Program-made: the position numbers and the translations under genes | Part shown: piece after piece, positions 33,319 to 44,689 of the stretch | How the letters are laid out: every line of letters starts with the position of its first letter | Numbering within the stretch: the stretch's first letter is position 1 | Notes under the pieces: generated by a model | Told to the model about the DNA's origin: nothing | The model's input: the letters and a program-made list of their open reading frames with translations, nothing else | Database searches by the model: none | Assembly (NCBI GenBank): GCA_036346225.1 | Contig: JARFIW010000003.1 | Location: forward strand, 434,001-498,000 | DNA length: 64,000 nucleotides | Direction of reading: 5' to 3' | Source: Platerodrilus igneus | Lineage: Eukaryota; Arthropoda; Insecta; Coleoptera; Lycidae

Positions 33319-34796
33319 TTATGAAGAGTTTTTAAGTTTTTTATATCCAAATGGCAGTGAAGTATGGTTATCAAAAAATTTACGTTTTGTAGAATTTGGT
33401 TTGCACATTTTGCTCTCAGTTCTTGTCACTACTTCGTACTCCTCTGTTCTTCTGATACTTTTTAAAACTATAAATGAAGGCCGCGATAGGATTAAAACCA
33501 TCTTCTTGATGCTCTCAAAGTTTACAAGTTGCGCGGTTGCGTAGGTAAGCCATATACCTTTTACTTTGCAAACAAGGACTTCCTTTTGTGTGTCTGTAGA
33601 GTAAACTTTATATGCGTAATTTTTTTTTGACCTCCAGTCACAAATTCGTCGATGTAACTACCAGGCCCGTACGTCTCCAATTCATCTGTCATATCGCCTA
33701 TTAATTTTTCAGTAGAAACATCATATTCTCCTGGACTAGAAACGTGAATTATAGAGTCTGTGTCGTAGTAAAGAACCCTGTAGGCAAGTTAACCAAGATA
33801 GCTATACAGTTTAAGTCTAGCTTGAGCGGTTACAAAAGCTGCTATTACAACATTTACGGTAGCCTGTACATCACAGGCTTCTTCTCTATATTGCCAATTA
33901 AAATAACAGTATTATCGTTACTCGGCAATACGTGATTTATAGTAATGCTTACATTTGATTGCATTCCAAAAAACTCGTTTGGATTGCTGACAATATTTGT
34001 TTTAGGTTGATTTTCTCTTTGGCCTAGTTTTCTCTAAAACGAATTCAGTATAAGTTTAGTTAGTGATCGTAAACCAGGGTTGTTTAGAATTTCAGCATAC
34101 TGTATCCGAATACCTTCGATGTTTAAAAAATCGTTAATATATTTATCCCTCTCTGGCTGTGAAGAACAACTTGCTGACCAACCCGAAGGCTGCTGCTTTA
34201 TTTTTAGAAATTTGTTCATCATTTCTCGAAAAGACCGCCAACTTTCTCAGCTTTATCAAATTGATCTACCTGAAAAGACCAAACCTCGTAAATCTTTATT
34301 ATCTTGTAACCTTTTTCGATTCCTTTTAACACCTCGTCGATTACCCACATGCCGGTTAGTGCACGCTCGTGTTCGCTGTGATTCGGTTATTATATAATTT
34401 AGACAGAACTGATGATCAAATGCCTGTCCATTATGCGCTATTACCACAACTCGTTTGAATTTTTGTTTTGCTGCTAAAATGTAATTCATTAAGTTAATTA
34501 TAACATTTTCCTTGTAAATCACTTGTCTGTATCCACAATTCTGGCAAAAGTATAGAATGTTTTCATCTATACATACGTAACACCTAACTTGCTAATACAC
34601 ATAAGTTGGGTTCATGTAGGTAATCACCGTTATCTAGAATCTTTTCTTACATCCTTTCCAAGTCATAGAAAATAAAGTTGACATTCGTTGTTTTTGACTT
34701 TCCAGTAACGGGTTGCATGTAACAGAGATGATATCGAGAAACGTGAATACCGCATATTTTACAATATACTTCATATAAATAAATATACCGATTCAT
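33319..34796 (-). pseudogene. Protein-primed DNA polymerase B, right-arm copy
   Basis: Mirror copy of 27098-28435 with the same start (ATG at 34796), the same jump from HNGQAFDHQF into the late palm region, LTKLILNSF, and the same GDMTDELETYGPGSY-type region read on this strand. Unlike the left copy it keeps the C-terminus (33501-33319): MVLILSRPSFIVLK, SKMCKPNSTKRKFFDNH and a terminal SLPFGYKK, the usual KR...D...LP.GY end of Polinton polymerases. Frameshifts are present throughout and the motif A span is absent. Confidence 0.85.
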
Positions 34797-35353
34797 TTGT
34801 AATTATAAAAAAAAGAATTTAACCGTTATTGTTATTGAGTAAATAGTTATTTCTATATATGAATGTAAACTGAATACGTTTTCCAAGAATTGTGTATTAC
34901 TCAGTTCGAGACAATGCCATATTTAATAGTAATGTGATAACTAAAGTATCTGTGGTGGTGTTATATTCCTTCATGCATCTTTATCAGATATTAAAAAAAT
35001 TATTGATTTACATTTACTTCGTATAGGAGAATATAACAAGTGTGTTTTAGATTAATTTAATGTCATCATTTTATCAACTATTGGAGAAATATTATTTTGT
35101 ACTCAAGGTCACTGGAATAGGACCTAAATTTCGATGCTCCCAAAGCGGTGGGAATCAGTAATTTACATTTGGCCTTCCAAAAGGAAGGTGTTCGCAGCAA
35201 TTTAAACAGGCCGAAAAGTGTTTAAGCTCACCGGTCCCATTTAATAAGAATTACAAATTATATATTGATCTTAATTGACTGCAGTTAAAACAGACGCAAG
35301 AGCGCGTCACCGACTACAACATATAAATCCTCGAATAGTATTTAAAAGCGTTA
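34797..35353. other. Polinton arm non-coding segment (right)
   Basis: Mirror of 26534-27097. No gene recognised. Confidence 0.5.
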
Positions 35354-35356
35354 TGT

Positions 35357-35427
35357 ATTTGTGGTTGAATGGTTAGAGCACCGACTTTGTAATTCAGAGG
35401 TAGCGGGTTCGACTCCTGCTAGAGGCA
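35357..35427 (+). ncRNA. tRNA-like sequence in right arm
   Basis: Mirror of 26466-26533, uninterrupted here. It has box A-like TGGTTGAATGGTTAGAGCA, TTTGTAA in the anticodon-loop position, box B GGTTCGACTCC and 3' acceptor strand TAGAGGC. The 5' acceptor strand does not pair. It looks like a degraded Thr-type tRNA or a tRNA-derived insertion carried inside the Polinton arm. Confidence 0.6.
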
Positions 35428-35744
35428 CTAACTTTTTTCCAAGGATCATATTGCTGTCACGTTAGCGGTCCAGAGCGGTGTAGCGTTGAATAAAGCGTCC
35501 ACCAATTTATAGGGTCAGCAACCTTCCAAATTCACAAAAAATTTTGGGGGTGGTCCACCTCCACCTCGGAAAAACGGGGCGGTCCCCAAAAATTTCCTAA
35601 GACCCTCAAAAAGTTTGGGATTATACAAATATAGATAATCATATAGCTAGTTCTCTACTTAACAAAATATTAGTATAAATTTTTAAAAATTATGGTAGTC
35701 TATCAACCAAAGCTCATGCGTCAATCGCTATAATCAATGCGTTA
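35428..35744. other. Polinton arm spacer with GC-rich block (right)
   Basis: Mirror of the 25961-26249 spacer. It shows the empty site for the left-arm 216-bp insertion. Confidence 0.5.
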
Positions 35745-36530
35745 TACTTAATATGAATATAATTATCTTTACCAAATTTAAATATTTCCACCTATTTTCA
35801 AGATACGGGATGAAGTCCAAAGGGGCACTAGATATCAAAATGGAGATTTTACTAATGGATTACTATGTGAAAATAATAAGAAAATTGTCTTTGCTAAATT
35901 TAAATATTTGCACCCGTTTTCAAAATATAGGATTAATTGCAAAAGAGCACTAGATATCAAAATGAAGATTTCACTAATGGATTACTATGTAAAAATAATA
36001 AGAAAATTGTCTTTGCTAAATTTAAATATTTAGACCCGTCTTCAAGATATAGGATGAATTCCAAAAGGGCACTAGATATCAAAATGAAGATTTTACTACT
36101 TGATGCGTCAGGCGAAATAATAAGAAAATTGTCTGTGCTAAATTTAAATATCTCTAACTGTTTTCAAGATATAGAGCGAAATTCAAAAGGGCACTAGATA
36201 TCAAAATAAAGATTTCACTAATTGATGCTCCAAACAAAATAATAAGAAAATTGTTTTACTAAATTTAAATATCTCTAACCGTTGTCAAAAATGGGATGAA
36301 GTCCAAAAGGGCAGTAGATATAAAAATCATGATTTTATTAATTGATGCGCCAGGCGAAATAATGAGAAAATTGTTTTACTAAATTTAAATATTTTTAACC
36401 GTTTTCAAGATATAGAGCGAATCCAAAAGGGCACTAGATATCAAAATAAAGATTTCACTAATTGATGCGCCAAGCAAAATAATAAGAAAATTGTTTTACT
36501 AAATTTAAATATCTCTAACCGTTTTCAAAG
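35745..36530. repeat. 120-bp minisatellite (right arm)
   Basis: Mirror of 25118-25960, with units carrying TTTAAATAT(T/C)T, CAAGATATAG and GGGCACTAGATATCAAAAT. Individual units differ from the left-arm units, so the two arrays are not freshly duplicated. Confidence 0.88.
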
Positions 36531-36561
36531 CCAAACAACATTTATCGAATTCCTTTGGTTA

Positions 36562-36565
36562 ACAA
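36562..36565. repeat. Gypsy target-site duplication, left
   Basis: ACAA, matching 46368-46371. The left Polinton arm shows the uninterrupted site, GGTTAACAAGAAGG in reverse complement. Confidence 0.85.
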
Positions 36566-38238
36566 TGAAACTGGTTTTTTTTTTTATATTCTTTTCTAAA
36601 CGGTTACAAGACTATCCTCGCGCATGGGCAAGTGTAACGAAGTCTTCCGACATAACTAGGGGTCTATTCCTTGGGTAGAGCTATGAGAAATGGAAGTCGA
36701 ATTCTGATTGTAAGTTGAACTTAATCCAAAACAAATAGGCGCCACCAAGTCCTGACTTATTTATGATAATTGCGTGGTATATTTCTAGGGGCGGACGTGG
36801 AAACCCAAAGAAAAAATCGCCTTCGATGACAAAACCCGTCTTAACTGAATAAGACGCTGCTCCTGTAAGAAATTGCAATAATTAGCTTAATAGAAGGGTG
36901 GAACACTATTTGTGTCCCACAAACATACCTAAAGAAATATTTAAAAAAATATTTTCTGTATAAAGTTGACATCAAAATTCTACTCTTAAGGATATTAGTT
37001 TCCTGTTGTTAGGTTTGACCATATTTGATCAAAATAAAAAACTTTAATCTTGAACCAATAATTTACTCAAAAGATTCTCTTTTAAAACAAAATTCAATGC
37101 AAAAAAATTTCATAAATAATTAAATGAGTTCATGAGTTTTAAATTAAGGTTTATCAAAATAGTTGATAATCAAACATTTTACAGCTTAGTGTGAACTTGT
37201 TACACAAAAAAAAGGTCCGACCCGTGCAGATCTGTTCGAGTGGGTTACAATTTAAAACATTGTTACTCAAGTTTCCTTTTCTAAATTATTTGTGTTAGTT
37301 TCAATTTCTAATAAAAAAAGCAGATCACAAAAACATTCTTGTTTACTCAACTTGGGCAAACGCTGTTCGAAGCATATGTTTTCTAGAACACATGTGTCAG
37401 CAGTATATTGCAGACAAACAAGTGACGTCAATAACACCTGTCGCTGTTACTAACAGTACAAAATGAACCACGTGTATGGTTTCTTAAACCATTAAAAATT
37501 GTGAATTATAATTTTAACATTGGAAAATTCCAGCACAACAAATAATTGAAATTTTATAATATTCGTGCTTTTATGCACTAAACAAAATAGCGTGTTTCTA
37601 ATTTGAAACACGAAAAATTACTTAAAGCTATCTACGAACCAAAACTGCGTTTTGTAGCTGTGAAGAGGTGTTGTAATATCAAACTTAATCACCATACATC
37701 CGTCAGCTGCTGCAATATGTTGAACCCCGCTGCCTTACCAAATAACATCTTTACGTTTTGTAATAAAATGGTCTTCTATAAATTAGTCAAATTTTCCATC
37801 ATCTAAGTTGCTTTTTACAGGTTGTAATACAAAGTGGTTTTAACATCAGTGGTTGGAGTAGTTGTTTTCAAAGTTGCATTTTAGTGTGGTTTTTGCGCGC
37901 TATTTAAAGATGGGTCTCGACTGCTTAAAATGTAACCGCAAATTGGCGGCCTGCCTCCTATCGTACATTTTGACTCTACTATCTCGCATGGCCGACTCGT
38001 TATCACGCTCGCTCGGACGAACGGCCTGTCCCAGGAGGGGGCTTTCAACCAAAACGCGCTTGCGAATAGTTATCGAAGGCACAGATATTTGACTATACAT
38101 AGAATGCTACATATAGATACAGCTTTAGCGTAATACCAAAGTTGTTAAATGTATTTTACTTATTATTTTAATAAAAGCGTTTTATAATTTTTGCACTTTT
38201 ATGGATGGATTTAATAACCAAGAAATAAAATTGTTTCA
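36566..38238 (-). repeat. Gypsy 3' LTR
   Basis: 1673 bp, nearly identical to 44690-46367. Differences include small indels (for example GAAATGGAAG against GAAATGGGGGAAG) and isolated substitutions. Open frames inside it are shared by both LTRs and show no domain. Confidence 0.93.
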
Positions 38239-38256
38239 CTACCCCTTTCCTAAAAG
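38239..38256 (-). promoter_or_regulatory. Gypsy polypurine tract
   Basis: On the minus strand CTTTTAGGAAAGGGGTAG abuts the start of the 3' LTR (TGAAACAATT), the expected place for plus-strand priming. Confidence 0.8.
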
Positions 38257-39609
38257 AATAATTTTTTTTTTTTTTTAACAATGAGAAACTTTAAATATAA
38301 CAAATACAAAAAAAATTTTTTTATACATATGTATACTAGCCTCTCCTATATTCCTAATTATCAAAACAAATTCTTATGAATTTATCAAAACGAGGGGGAC
38401 AAATATTTACAAATTTGAGTGTGTCGGTAGCTACGTGTACCTACCGTCCATAGGGAGACAAAATCGGGGAGTCACAATCGGTGTAGGTCAAAATTGGGAG
38501 GGGTCAAAGTAAAAAGTCAAACACTCTACGGGACAAAAAAAATTAATCAAAAGCTAAATTCAAAGTAACCCTTTAACTAGAGGTTCTTACTCCTACTGAG
38601 GCTAGTATTTACTAACTATAACCAAACACATTAGAAATCATCCTAATTTCCACAAATAAAGACTCCACTTCCTGGAGCTCAAGCAGCTTTATATACAAAA
38701 AAAGGAATGCTACAACATCAAAATAGCATAACTCTTCAAAATATTATCACTATAAAGTGACAATCAAAAAGAAGACCCTACTAATAGGTCTAAATTCAAA
38801 ACACTATTATCACAAAGTGATAATCAAAACAAAAGTAACCTAACCAAAAGGTTACATACAAATTTCAAATTCAAAATATTATTATCACAAAGTGATAATC
38901 AAAACAAAGGTAACCTGACCAAAAGGTTACTTACAAAATTCGAATTCAAAATATTATTATCACAAAGTGATAAACAAAACAAAGGTAACCTGACCAAAAG
39001 GTTACTTACAAAATTCGAATTCAAAATATTATTATCACAAGGTGATAATCAAAACAAAGGTAACCTGACCTAAAGGTTACTTACAAAATTCAAAATCAAA
39101 ATTGAACCAGTTAGGGTTGTACTTTCCTACACCCTACTGATTATCCTATCACTAATTTTCAAACAACACATCTTATTAGTGATGGAACAAATGGTGAGGT
39201 TCACCATGCAAACCTTCGACCTTATCAAACAAAATTTTCTGACAGGTCAGAGACAAGGGAAAGAATAAATCAATATTCTCTCTACCCAAATGTGTAGAAA
39301 TCAGGACTAGCAACTTAAATAGTCCACTTATCTCTACATCCTAAAGATATCTGTCAAAGACATCTTCTAACAACATCTTCAAATAACGCGCGACCAAAAC
39401 AACCAGCATGCACACCAATGCACACCTCAAAACCACCACAAAAATCCTTAACCACTTGCTTCAATTATCAAACAAAATTTTCAAAATATTAGTTACCAAA
39501 CGGCAGTCTCCATTTAGTATTAGTGAAACGATGCCAAATCAAAGATCAGAACAAAACAAGGCAACCAAGTACTGCTTCGCTTAACATCAAAGAGATGACT
39601 AGACTGGAA
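38257..39609. other. Gypsy non-coding 3' region
   Basis: 1.35 kb between the pol stop and the 3' LTR without a gene. It includes the 75-bp tandem repeat at 38740-39110. Confidence 0.7.
38740..39110. repeat. 75-bp tandem repeat in gypsy 3' region
   Basis: Units with TATTATCACAAAGTGATAA and AAAGGTAACCTGACCAAAAG recur at a period of about 75 bp (TAACCTRACC at 38837, 38911, 38986 and 39061). Each unit holds two small inverted repeats (TTATCACaaaGTGATAA and GTAACCtgaccaaaaGGTTAC). Confidence 0.9.
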
Positions 39610-42600
39610 CTAATCGTCAGGGTCATCATTTTCATTTGGATATGATGCTTCAACGGGTTTTAAGTCCTTAACATGCCATTTTCCGGCTCTTGTTCCATCT
39701 TCATTTTCTAACTCATAAACTAAATTGGAAAGTTTTTTTCGAACTTTACTCAAAACAAACTTTGGGGCTAACTTAGCGGAGAATTTATCACCAGCACTTG
39801 AAAGCACCTTATTAGCTCTCCAAACGCTTTCTCCGACTTGGAATGAAATGTCTTTTCTTCTAAGGTTGTAGCGTTTACTCGAACGTTGATAAGCTACATG
39901 CAAATTTTCACGGACATTTCCAAAAATATCAAACAAAAGTTGACGATCCAAAACATAAGAAGGTCTACTACTTGAAACAACATCAACATCCTCACCAGGT
40001 TTAAAATTATCACTATAAGCTTTTCCACTTAAGGGTACCTGACGACCAAAGACTAAAAAATTTGGAGAATAGTTGGTGGATTCGTGTTTTGTTGAATTGA
40101 TTGCGTACTGAATTTTTGAGATCTCCATATCCCACGTATCATGTTCTTCTACGTACGAACGAATTGCAGTACCAACTGTCTTATTAATTCTTTCCACAAA
40201 ATTGCATTGAGGAGCATACACAGCATTGTACCAAATCTTCTGGATTTCGTACCTTGCACACAAAGCTTTAAAAACACGTCCAATCAATTGTGGACCATTA
40301 TCACAAATAACAAATTGTGGCACTCCGTAGACTAGAAATACTTTTTCCTCTAAAAAGTTCTCAATCAAATGTGCCGTGGCACTACGCAAAGGTTGTAAAA
40401 TCGAATACTTCGAGAACCAGTCACCAACAACTAAAAGCCATTTATGTCCGCGTTTGGAACGAGGGAACGGCCCCATCAAATCTAAAGCAGTGGTTTGGAA
40501 CGGAAGTCCAACCTCTTTTTCCTTTCCCATCATGCCAAGGGGACCTTTATTTGGTGGTTTTTGAGCACCACAAATCAAACACTTCCTACAAAATTTACGT
40601 ATATCAAATATCATCTTTGGCCAATAATATAGTTGTTGGACACGAGATAAAGTTTTCAAAGAACCAAAATGTCCTGCCGTAGGGGGGTCATGACATGATT
40701 TAATGACATCTTTACGCTGAGATCTCGGTACTAAGTACTTCCACTCTACAATATTTGCTGAATGCGGTAATTTGGAAGGAATAAACTTAAAAATAAACCC
40801 ATCTTCTACTTTCCATTGTGGGTAGCTCTTGGGTGACAACAAAATTTTCTTTCTCAAAGATTCATACCACAAGTCTACATTGTCAAGTTTGATCTCTACT
40901 AAATTAACTTCCGGAATTTCTAAAGGAACGCCGCGGCTAAGACAATCTGGAACTATATTAAATTTCCCTTTCCTATGTACCAAATGAAATGAATGTTGCC
41001 TTAATCGAACCGACCATCTGGCAAGTTCTCCGGTAGGATTCTGAAGATTACTCAACCAAAGCAACGAAAAATGATCTGTGACAACTGTGAATCGAACTCC
41101 TTCCACCCACGGACGAAATTTCTCAATTGCAAAAATTACTGCTAAACACTCTCTTTCTGTGGTGGAATAATTGCGCTCTGTACGACTCAGGGTTTTACTT
41201 GCGTACGAAATTACACGCTCTTCTCCTTTTATATTTTGAATCAAAACAGCTCCTAACCCAGTGTTGCTGGCGTCACACTCAACAATAAAGGGTGCCGAAT
41301 AATCTGGCTGTGAAAGAAGAGGTGCCGAAACTAATGCTTGTTTGATCAACACAAACGAATTTTCTGCTTCCGCGCTCCAATTTACAGTTTGACCTTTTTC
41401 TTTTCTTAATGAGATCGTTGATGGGCGAAACTAGGGACGAAAAATTCTTTATAAAGCGACGATACCAACTGCACATTCCTATAAATCTCTTAATTTCCGT
41501 CGTGGTTTTCGGTCGAGGGAAGTTAACCATCGCCGATGCTTTATCGGGATCTGTACGAAGCGAATTTGAACCTACTATATAACCCAAAATTTAAGTGTTT
41601 TTGAAAAATTCACATTTTCCTATATTTATGGTAAGGTTAGCTTCTTTTAGACGTTGCTTAACCTCAGACAATAACTTCAGATGTTCTTCAAACGATGACG
41701 AACATAGTATTATGTCGTCCAAATAACAAAATACATGAGGTTCAAAACGTGGACCAAAAATCGCATCTACTAAACGCTGTTGCGTCTGCGCAGCATTCTT
41801 CAACCCGAATGGCATGCATGTAAATCTATATTGTCCTCGCGAAATGACACTGAAAGCAGTCTTATCTTTAGATGACTCACTAAGAGGGACTTGCCAAAAC
41901 GATTTTCTCAAATCAAGTGACGAAATATAGTTCGCACCTCTCAACATATTAAGGATTCTGTCTACATTTGCAAGGGGTTACGAATCGTGAACAGTTAAGT
42001 CGTTCAGGGCTCTACCATCAAAACAGAAACGATATTCTCCATCTGCTTTCTTTACCAACAAAACCGGAGAGGACCATGGACTAGTACACGGTTCTATAAC
42101 TTTAAGTCTAAGCATGTCGTCCAACTCATTATTCAATATTTTACTCATATATGGTGACATCACATATGGTTTCTTATGGAAGGGCTTGGCATTACCTGTG
42201 TCTATATCCATTTCGATTAGGTTAGTACGTCCCAACCTATCATCGCTGCTAATATCATTGAACGAATTTATTATCTCTTGTGCTTGTACACACTGAGCAT
42301 CCGATAGGTCATGCAAATCAAATAAGTAATTATTAGTGTTCAAAGGGATAGAAGATGGACCTAAATATACGATGTTGTTCTCAATGTTACTGTGAATAAA
42401 CCAATTATTATTTCTAAAATCGGCAACTACACCAAATAATTTTGCAAAGTCACTACCGAATATAAAGGCATGAGGTAAGGACGGAACCACTAATGCATTA
42501 AGAATACGACAGTCACTGCCTACACAAATTGGTAAATCAACTGAACCTAAAACAGACTTTACTGAACCATCAGCTGTAGTAATACCTGTTTTTGCTGAAC

Positions 42601-42940
42601 TAAAAATTTTTAAGTCTAATTTTCTGATTATCGAAAGAGCTAAGGATCCTACCACTGAGGTAGTGCATCCTGAATCTAGAAGACCGGTAATGTCTCTATC
42701 AAGTAACTTCACCATAATGTAAGGTCGATTATCAAACGGCTTCTCAATGAACAAAGTATTATTCTTAGGTTTCGTAGAGTTCTGACAAAAACTTTTTACA
42801 ACTGTAAGCCAACTCGACCAATCGTCTTTACAAAAATATTTTTCTTGTTTACAAATCATAACCGTAGCCTTATGATGCGGAACAGGATGCCGACCACTAT
42901 GCACCTGCCGCCTTACTGGTTTTTTGAACATTGTGGACAT
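39610..42940 (-). pseudogene. Gypsy pol (protease, RT, RNase H, integrase)
   Basis: In order on the minus strand: an aspartic protease with LLDSGCTTSVVG; RT with a block near 42050 (SPWSSPVLLVKK) and catalytic YLDD at about 41725; RNase H from about 41300 (VECDASNTGLGAVL); integrase zinc-binding H-H-C-C block (CHDPPTAGHFG...CRKCLICG) and a catalytic core with ALDLMGPF, VICDNGPQ and ERINKTVG carrying the D-D-E residues; then a C-terminal basic region. pol starts inside gag in the -1 frame (overlap about 42913-42940), which fits programmed frameshifting. Stops at about 41978-41980 and 41591-41593 and a frameshift near 41360-41400 break it, so this copy is inactive. The last 580 codons are open. 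Confidence 0.93.
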
Positions 42941-44274
42941 GACGTTGCCTTAACGCCTTTTCGACCACATCCAAAACAAAAAATTTTCTTGGTTGCTCTA
43001 CTCTCTCTAAACCAATGTCCATTACGGGAGCAATTCCAACAAACAAAATTATTTCTCTTATCGGGACTAAAAGAATTACAAACTGAGGACTCCAAAGTAC
43101 TCTTATCCGCTACGGTTGCTTGAGGATTAACTAATTTATTTTGAAACACTCTACTCTTAACAGCACAAATTTTCTCATTCAACACTGGGTGTTTGGTCTC
43201 AAATGGATGCTTCGAAGGACTACAAGTTTTGTTAGGCTTACTAGAAGATGCTGAAACCAGGTTTAGTTTCATCAAAGAAGCTTCTTCTAACTTTTTGCAC
43301 AAATTTACTAAGGTAGATACATCTTGAATGTCCGACAATGCAAGTGCTGAAATATATTCAGGAATCAAATTTCTTCTAATCATCTTAACTTTAGTGACTT
43401 CCGCTGGCTCGTTAGTCAGTCTACTAAACAAAGTTTTCATATGCGCAACAAATAAAATAATCCTTTCATCTTTACCTTGACGACGATGTCTGATTTTTTC
43501 CCAAATATCATCATCAGAAAAACCTGATAGAAAATCTTCCTTTAGACGTTCTAATAAAGAGTTCCAATCTCTCAATGAATTTTTTACTGTTCTAAACCAA
43601 ACCAAAGCATCTCCCACAAAAAGTTCACATGCTGATCCAAATAAATCAGCTTCGGGTACCTTACGAGATTGTGCTAAATCACTAACTCTATCTAAAAATG
43701 AATATAGTTGTTTGGGATCTCCTGAGAATTTTACGGGCCATGAACCTATAGGTAGAGAAGGTGTTATGTACGAAATCGAATGGGTGGGTGCACTAGCAAC
43801 TGAAGGAGACACTACAACAGACCGATCAAAATAGGTGGACTCTGTACTTTTATTGATTTTATCGTATAACTCAGCTTCAAGGGTTAGTATGGTTGCTACG
43901 GTCTCATTTCTAAACTTAATTGCTTCCTCAGAATTTATCGCAGGAATTTTCATGCGCTTAACTCGACCAGAAAGGTGGATTAACCTTGAACAAGCTCTCC
44001 TAAAAATTGAATCTGATGAATCACCTTCAAATTCGGACAAAATATTTCGAACTGACTCAACTGAAATAGAAATTTCTTTACTTTCCGTTACAAAATCTAC
44101 TTCATAACACGAAAGATCAATCAAACAACCAGGCTTATCTACTTCTTTAGCTAACAGTCTTCCTAAAATCTTCCTCTTCTCCACAACTGGTCTCTCACTC
44201 ACTACTCCTCTGATTTTCAGTTCATACTCCAATTCTTCTTTAAGTAAACAAACAATTTGGAATTTTTCCGACAT
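42913..44274 (-). CDS. Gypsy gag polyprotein
   Basis: An open 453-codon frame starting at ATG 44274. The middle part (about residues 165-310) has the retroviral capsid-like pattern seen in gypsy gags (PIGSWPVKFSGDPK...LYSFLDRVSDLA...CELFVGDALVWFR). The C-terminus has zinc knuckles CWNCSRNGHWFRESR, whose last Cys is replaced, and CFGCGRKGVKATSCPQC. It ends overlapping pol. The role of such a protein is to form the virus-like particle. The frame is intact although the downstream pol is broken. Confidence 0.9.
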   Translation of the reverse strand: MSEKFQIVCLLKEELEYELKIRGVVSERPVVEKRKILGRLLAKEVDKPGCLIDLSCYEVDFVTESKEISISVESVRNILSEFEGDSSDSIFRRACSRLIHLSGRVKRMKIPAINSEEAIKFRNETVATILTLEAELYDKINKSTESTYFDRSVVVSPSVASAPTHSISYITPSLPIGSWPVKFSGDPKQLYSFLDRVSDLAQSRKVPEADLFGSACELFVGDALVWFRTVKNSLRDWNSLLERLKEDFLSGFSDDDIWEKIRHRRQGKDERIILFVAHMKTLFSRLTNEPAEVTKVKMIRRNLIPEYISALALSDIQDVSTLVNLCKKLEEASLMKLNLVSASSSKPNKTCSPSKHPFETKHPVLNEKICAVKSRVFQNKLVNPQATVADKSTLESSVCNSFSPDKRNNFVCWNCSRNGHWFRESRATKKIFCFGCGRKGVKATSCPQCSKNQ

Positions 44275-44669
44275 GATTACAAAAGCCTAATATTTTAATG
44301 AGATCAAACTAATAAATCTAAATTATTTGAACCTTACAAAAATAGTCAAAACAAATTTGGGCAACTAAAGGCAAAAGTCAAAAAGTGTATTGGAAAAATA
44401 AATTTTACCAAACGATATCAAAAAAATTTATGTTGCGTCTAAACGGAATGAAAGTTAAAATTAAATTCGACTGAGTTAATTAATTAACTGAATGGGATTT
44501 AACGTTTCAACCTAACTTTTAAACAAACAAATCTTAATGTCAACCTAAACTTTGAGCAAACAAATTTCGAAGCAAAGCAATTTTTAAACAAACAAATTTC
44601 GAAGCAAAATAAATTTTGAACAAACAAATTTCGAAGTAAAATAAATTTTGAACAAACAAATTCGAGGCC
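44275..44669. other. Gypsy 5' leader
   Basis: Non-coding leader between the primer site and gag. It contains an imperfect repeat of AAACAAACAAATTTCGAAG-like words at about 44520-44660. Confidence 0.6.
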
Positions 44670-44688
44670 CCAAACGTTGCCGGCGCCA
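44670..44688 (-). promoter_or_regulatory. Gypsy primer-binding site
   Basis: Directly inside the 5' LTR, one base from its end, the minus strand reads TGGCGCCGGCAACGTTTGG. TGGCGCC is the usual start of a tRNA-primed site in gypsy elements, commonly Lys-type. The primer tRNA is not settled by the sequence. Confidence 0.65.
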
Positions 44689-44689
44689 G

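Noticed and set aside
36566..38238. Short open frames inside the gypsy LTRs as genes
   Set aside because: Present in both LTRs as part of the terminal repeat, with no domain and no expected gene there.
38257..39609. Possible envelope gene of the gypsy element
   Set aside because: No open frame, signal peptide or membrane segment on the coding strand. The region is a tandem repeat and AT-rich DNA.
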